This document shows, piece after piece, positions 6,496 through 8,018 of a DNA stretch of 8,018 bases (position 1 is the first letter of the stretch; every line of letters begins with the position of its first letter). Below the pieces are notes generated by a model. The model saw only the letters and a program-made list of their open reading frames with translations, was not told the DNA's origin and did not search any database. The translations under genes and the position numbers were made by a program. Source of the stretch: Saprospiraceae bacterium (lineage in GTDB: Bacteria; Bacteroidota; Bacteroidia; Chitinophagales; Saprospiraceae); NCBI GenBank assembly GCA_020849825.1, contig JADZFP010000457.1, positions 1 to 8,018 on the forward strand, in the 5' to 3' direction.

Positions 6496-8018
6496 TTAAT
6501 GTTCTTCTCCCGAACGGTGGCGAACGATGCGCCGCAGCTTGACGTCTTTCACCGGTTGCAGCACGAGCGGCGCCTCCTCGATCTCAACGGAGTCGCTGTC
6601 GAGCCCAAACCAGTTTTTCGGCGACGATACCCAGCCTTTTAGGGTCAGGTAGGTCGACATAATCAGCTGGTCTTTCCAGGGCAGCTCGTTTTCGTTCGAC
6701 AAGAATTCGAGGATCAGGATGAAACGCATGTCGCCGGTCGGATACTTGCTGCTCACCGTGTGATAGCGCGAGTAAAGCGACAACTCGTTGTTTTCGACGA
6801 GGTCTTCCACCACCTTGTTCATGAACACGTTCATGCGCTGCTGCACCCGGAAGCCAAGCCGGAAGTTCACCTTGTACACGTCGTCGGGTGCAATGGTATT
6901 CACCTCATAATCCATCGTGAAGGGCTCGTCGGTGGTTTCTATATGGACGAACCAGTAGACGTCAGCCCGTTTGGGCTGTGTTTGCAGGATGGAGTACAGG
7001 ATTTTCTCTTCTACTTTTTTCGGGCTTTTGGTGCTGCTGAGAAATACCAGATTGGTCGCGTATTTGGGCACATCCTCGTCGTTGCTCAGCATAATGAGCT
7101 GGTCGAGGTAATCCTTGATCCGTACTTCGTCGGAATAGCGGCGGCGGATGTTTTTGGCGTTCACCATGAGCAGCATGACGCCGAACAAAAGCGAGGCCAT
7201 GATGACGGTTACATAGCCGCCATCCGTAAATTTCAGTGTGTTAGCCAGGAAAAAGCCGCCTTCCCAGACCAGATAAAAGAGCAGAAACAGCCAGACTGTG
7301 GCTTCTTTCGTGCGGTGAAGAATAAGCCAGTTGGAAATCAGGATGGTCGAACAGAGCATGGTGCATACCACCGACAAGCCATAGGCTGCCTCCATTTCAG
7401 AGCTGTGTTTGAAATACAGCACCACCAGTACGCAGCCGATCCACAAAAAGGTGTTGACGGCGGGGATATAAATCTGGCCTTTCATGTTGGTCGGGAACTT
7501 CACCGTCATTTTAGGTAAAAAACCCAGGCGGACGGCCTCCGAGGCCAGGGTGAAAGAACCGGAAATCATGCTCTGGCTGGCAATAATGGCCGCAAAAGTC
7601 GAAATGATAATACCCGGCCAGATAAACCAGTGCGGCATAATCCCGAAGAACGGGTTTTCTTCCAGCGCTTGTCCTTCGTGGTGCAGCAACCAGGCGGCCT
7701 GTCCGAAATAGTTGAGAATCAGGCTGGTTTTGACAAATCCCCAACTCACCCGGATATTGGTGCGTCCGCAGTGGCCGAGGTCGGCATACAAGGCTTCGGC
7801 CCCCGTTGTGCAAAGAAAAACGGCGCCCATTACCACCAGGAAATTGGGGCTGCTGCGCAACAACTCGATACCGTATTGCGGATTGATCGCCTTGAAAATT
7901 TCGGGCATGTAGACGATCTGGGAAATGCCCAGAATGGCCAGCATGCTGAACCACAACAACATAACCGGCCCGAAACTCCGCCCCACGGCGGCTGTGCCGA
8001 ACCGTTGAATAAAAAACA
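6496..8018 (-). CDS. kup: Kup-family potassium uptake transporter, 5' end cut by window
   Basis: About 506 residues of a low-affinity K+ uptake protein of the Kup/HAK/KT family (PF02705), an H+-coupled K+ importer of the inner membrane. The frame stays open to the right edge, beginning FFIQRFGTAAVGRSFGPVMLLWF. This aligns from memory with E. coli Kup (622 residues) around residue 170, so the first third is missing. Family motifs are TTGAEALYADLGH (which in Kup lies next to a membrane segment), LNYFGQAAWLL, IIASQSMISGSFTLASEAVRLG, GQIYIPAVN and EMEAAYGLSVV. About seven membrane segments are visible in the fragment. A soluble C-terminal domain of roughly 215 residues follows RRRYSDEVRIKDYLDQL, which is usual for the family. 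The GTG at 7986 is internal, not the start. The gene ends with TAA at 6496-6498, 145 bp before the preferred kinase start, so the two could share a transcript. Confidence 0.95.
   Translation of the reverse strand, partial: FFIQRFGTAAVGRSFGPVMLLWFSMLAILGISQIVYMPEIFKAINPQYGIELLRSSPNFLVVMGAVFLCTTGAEALYADLGHCGRTNIRVSWGFVKTSLILNYFGQAAWLLHHEGQALEENPFFGIMPHWFIWPGIIISTFAAIIASQSMISGSFTLASEAVRLGFLPKMTVKFPTNMKGQIYIPAVNTFLWIGCVLVVLYFKHSSEMEAAYGLSVVCTMLCSTILISNWLILHRTKEATVWLFLLFYLVWEGGFFLANTLKFTDGGYVTVIMASLLFGVMLLMVNAKNIRRRYSDEVRIKDYLDQLIMLSNDEDVPKYATNLVFLSSTKSPKKVEEKILYSILQTQPKRADVYWFVHIETTDEPFTMDYEVNTIAPDDVYKVNFRLGFRVQQRMNVFMNKVVEDLVENNELSLYSRYHTVSSKYPTGDMRFILILEFLSNENELPWKDQLIMSTYLTLKGWVSSPKNWFGLDSDSVEIEEAPLVLQPVKDVKLRRIVRHRSGEEH

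Noticed and set aside
6760..7518. 252-codon plus-strand frame opposite kup
   Set aside because: Antisense shadow rich in His, Val and Phe, as expected from the complement of membrane-protein codons.
1..8018. Mobile element, CRISPR array, tRNA, attachment site or defence system
   Set aside because: No transposase, integrase, tandem spacer-repeat pattern, tRNA-like cloverleaf or defence domain was seen; all large frames are housekeeping transport, sensing or unassigned helical proteins.

Overview
The window looks like ordinary chromosomal sequence from a member of the Bacteroidota. The evidence is the family types: an OprO/P-type porin with a Bacteroidota-like N-terminus, a LytS-type histidine kinase with TPR repeats, and a 'SLTQAQKRDFKKY' start on the first protein. 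Shine-Dalgarno sites are also weak or absent. Base composition is moderately GC-rich by eye, which would fit a Saprospiria-, Cytophagia- or Chitinophagia-like lineage. That placement is inference. No tRNA, rRNA, CRISPR array, insertion sequence or phage gene was seen.

Layout. One plus-strand gene, cut by the left edge, encodes an all-helical repeat protein of unknown function (1-1571). Its stop codon interlocks with that of a minus-strand outer-membrane porin (1568-2809). The other genes are all on the minus strand. In order of transcription they are a Kup potassium transporter cut by the right edge (6496-8018), a soluble TPR histidine kinase (4446-6350), a PiT phosphate transporter (2912-4303) and the porin. 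The window is densely coding. The only gaps are 145 bp (kup/kinase), 142 bp (kinase/PiT) and 102 bp (PiT/porin), and no gene-free stretch exceeds 300 bp.

How the genes may work together. The porin and PiT make a plausible phosphate route across the outer and then the inner membrane. A strong intrinsic terminator separates them, yet both carry the same two-block sequence just before their start codons (CCTAACCT-containing block, then TTTTAACTACTA). This suggests two transcription units under common control rather than one operon. Upstream of PiT there is also an 11-bp-period direct repeat (CTTAACAT / CTTAATAT), which resembles the architecture of Pho boxes, and a 7-bp inverted repeat. Kup next to PiT may reflect paired K+ and phosphate supply. 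The kinase is a cytoplasmic sensor whose response regulator is not in the window.

I see no clearly new biological system. The most useful leads are the shared leader motif and the candidate phosphate-control repeats.
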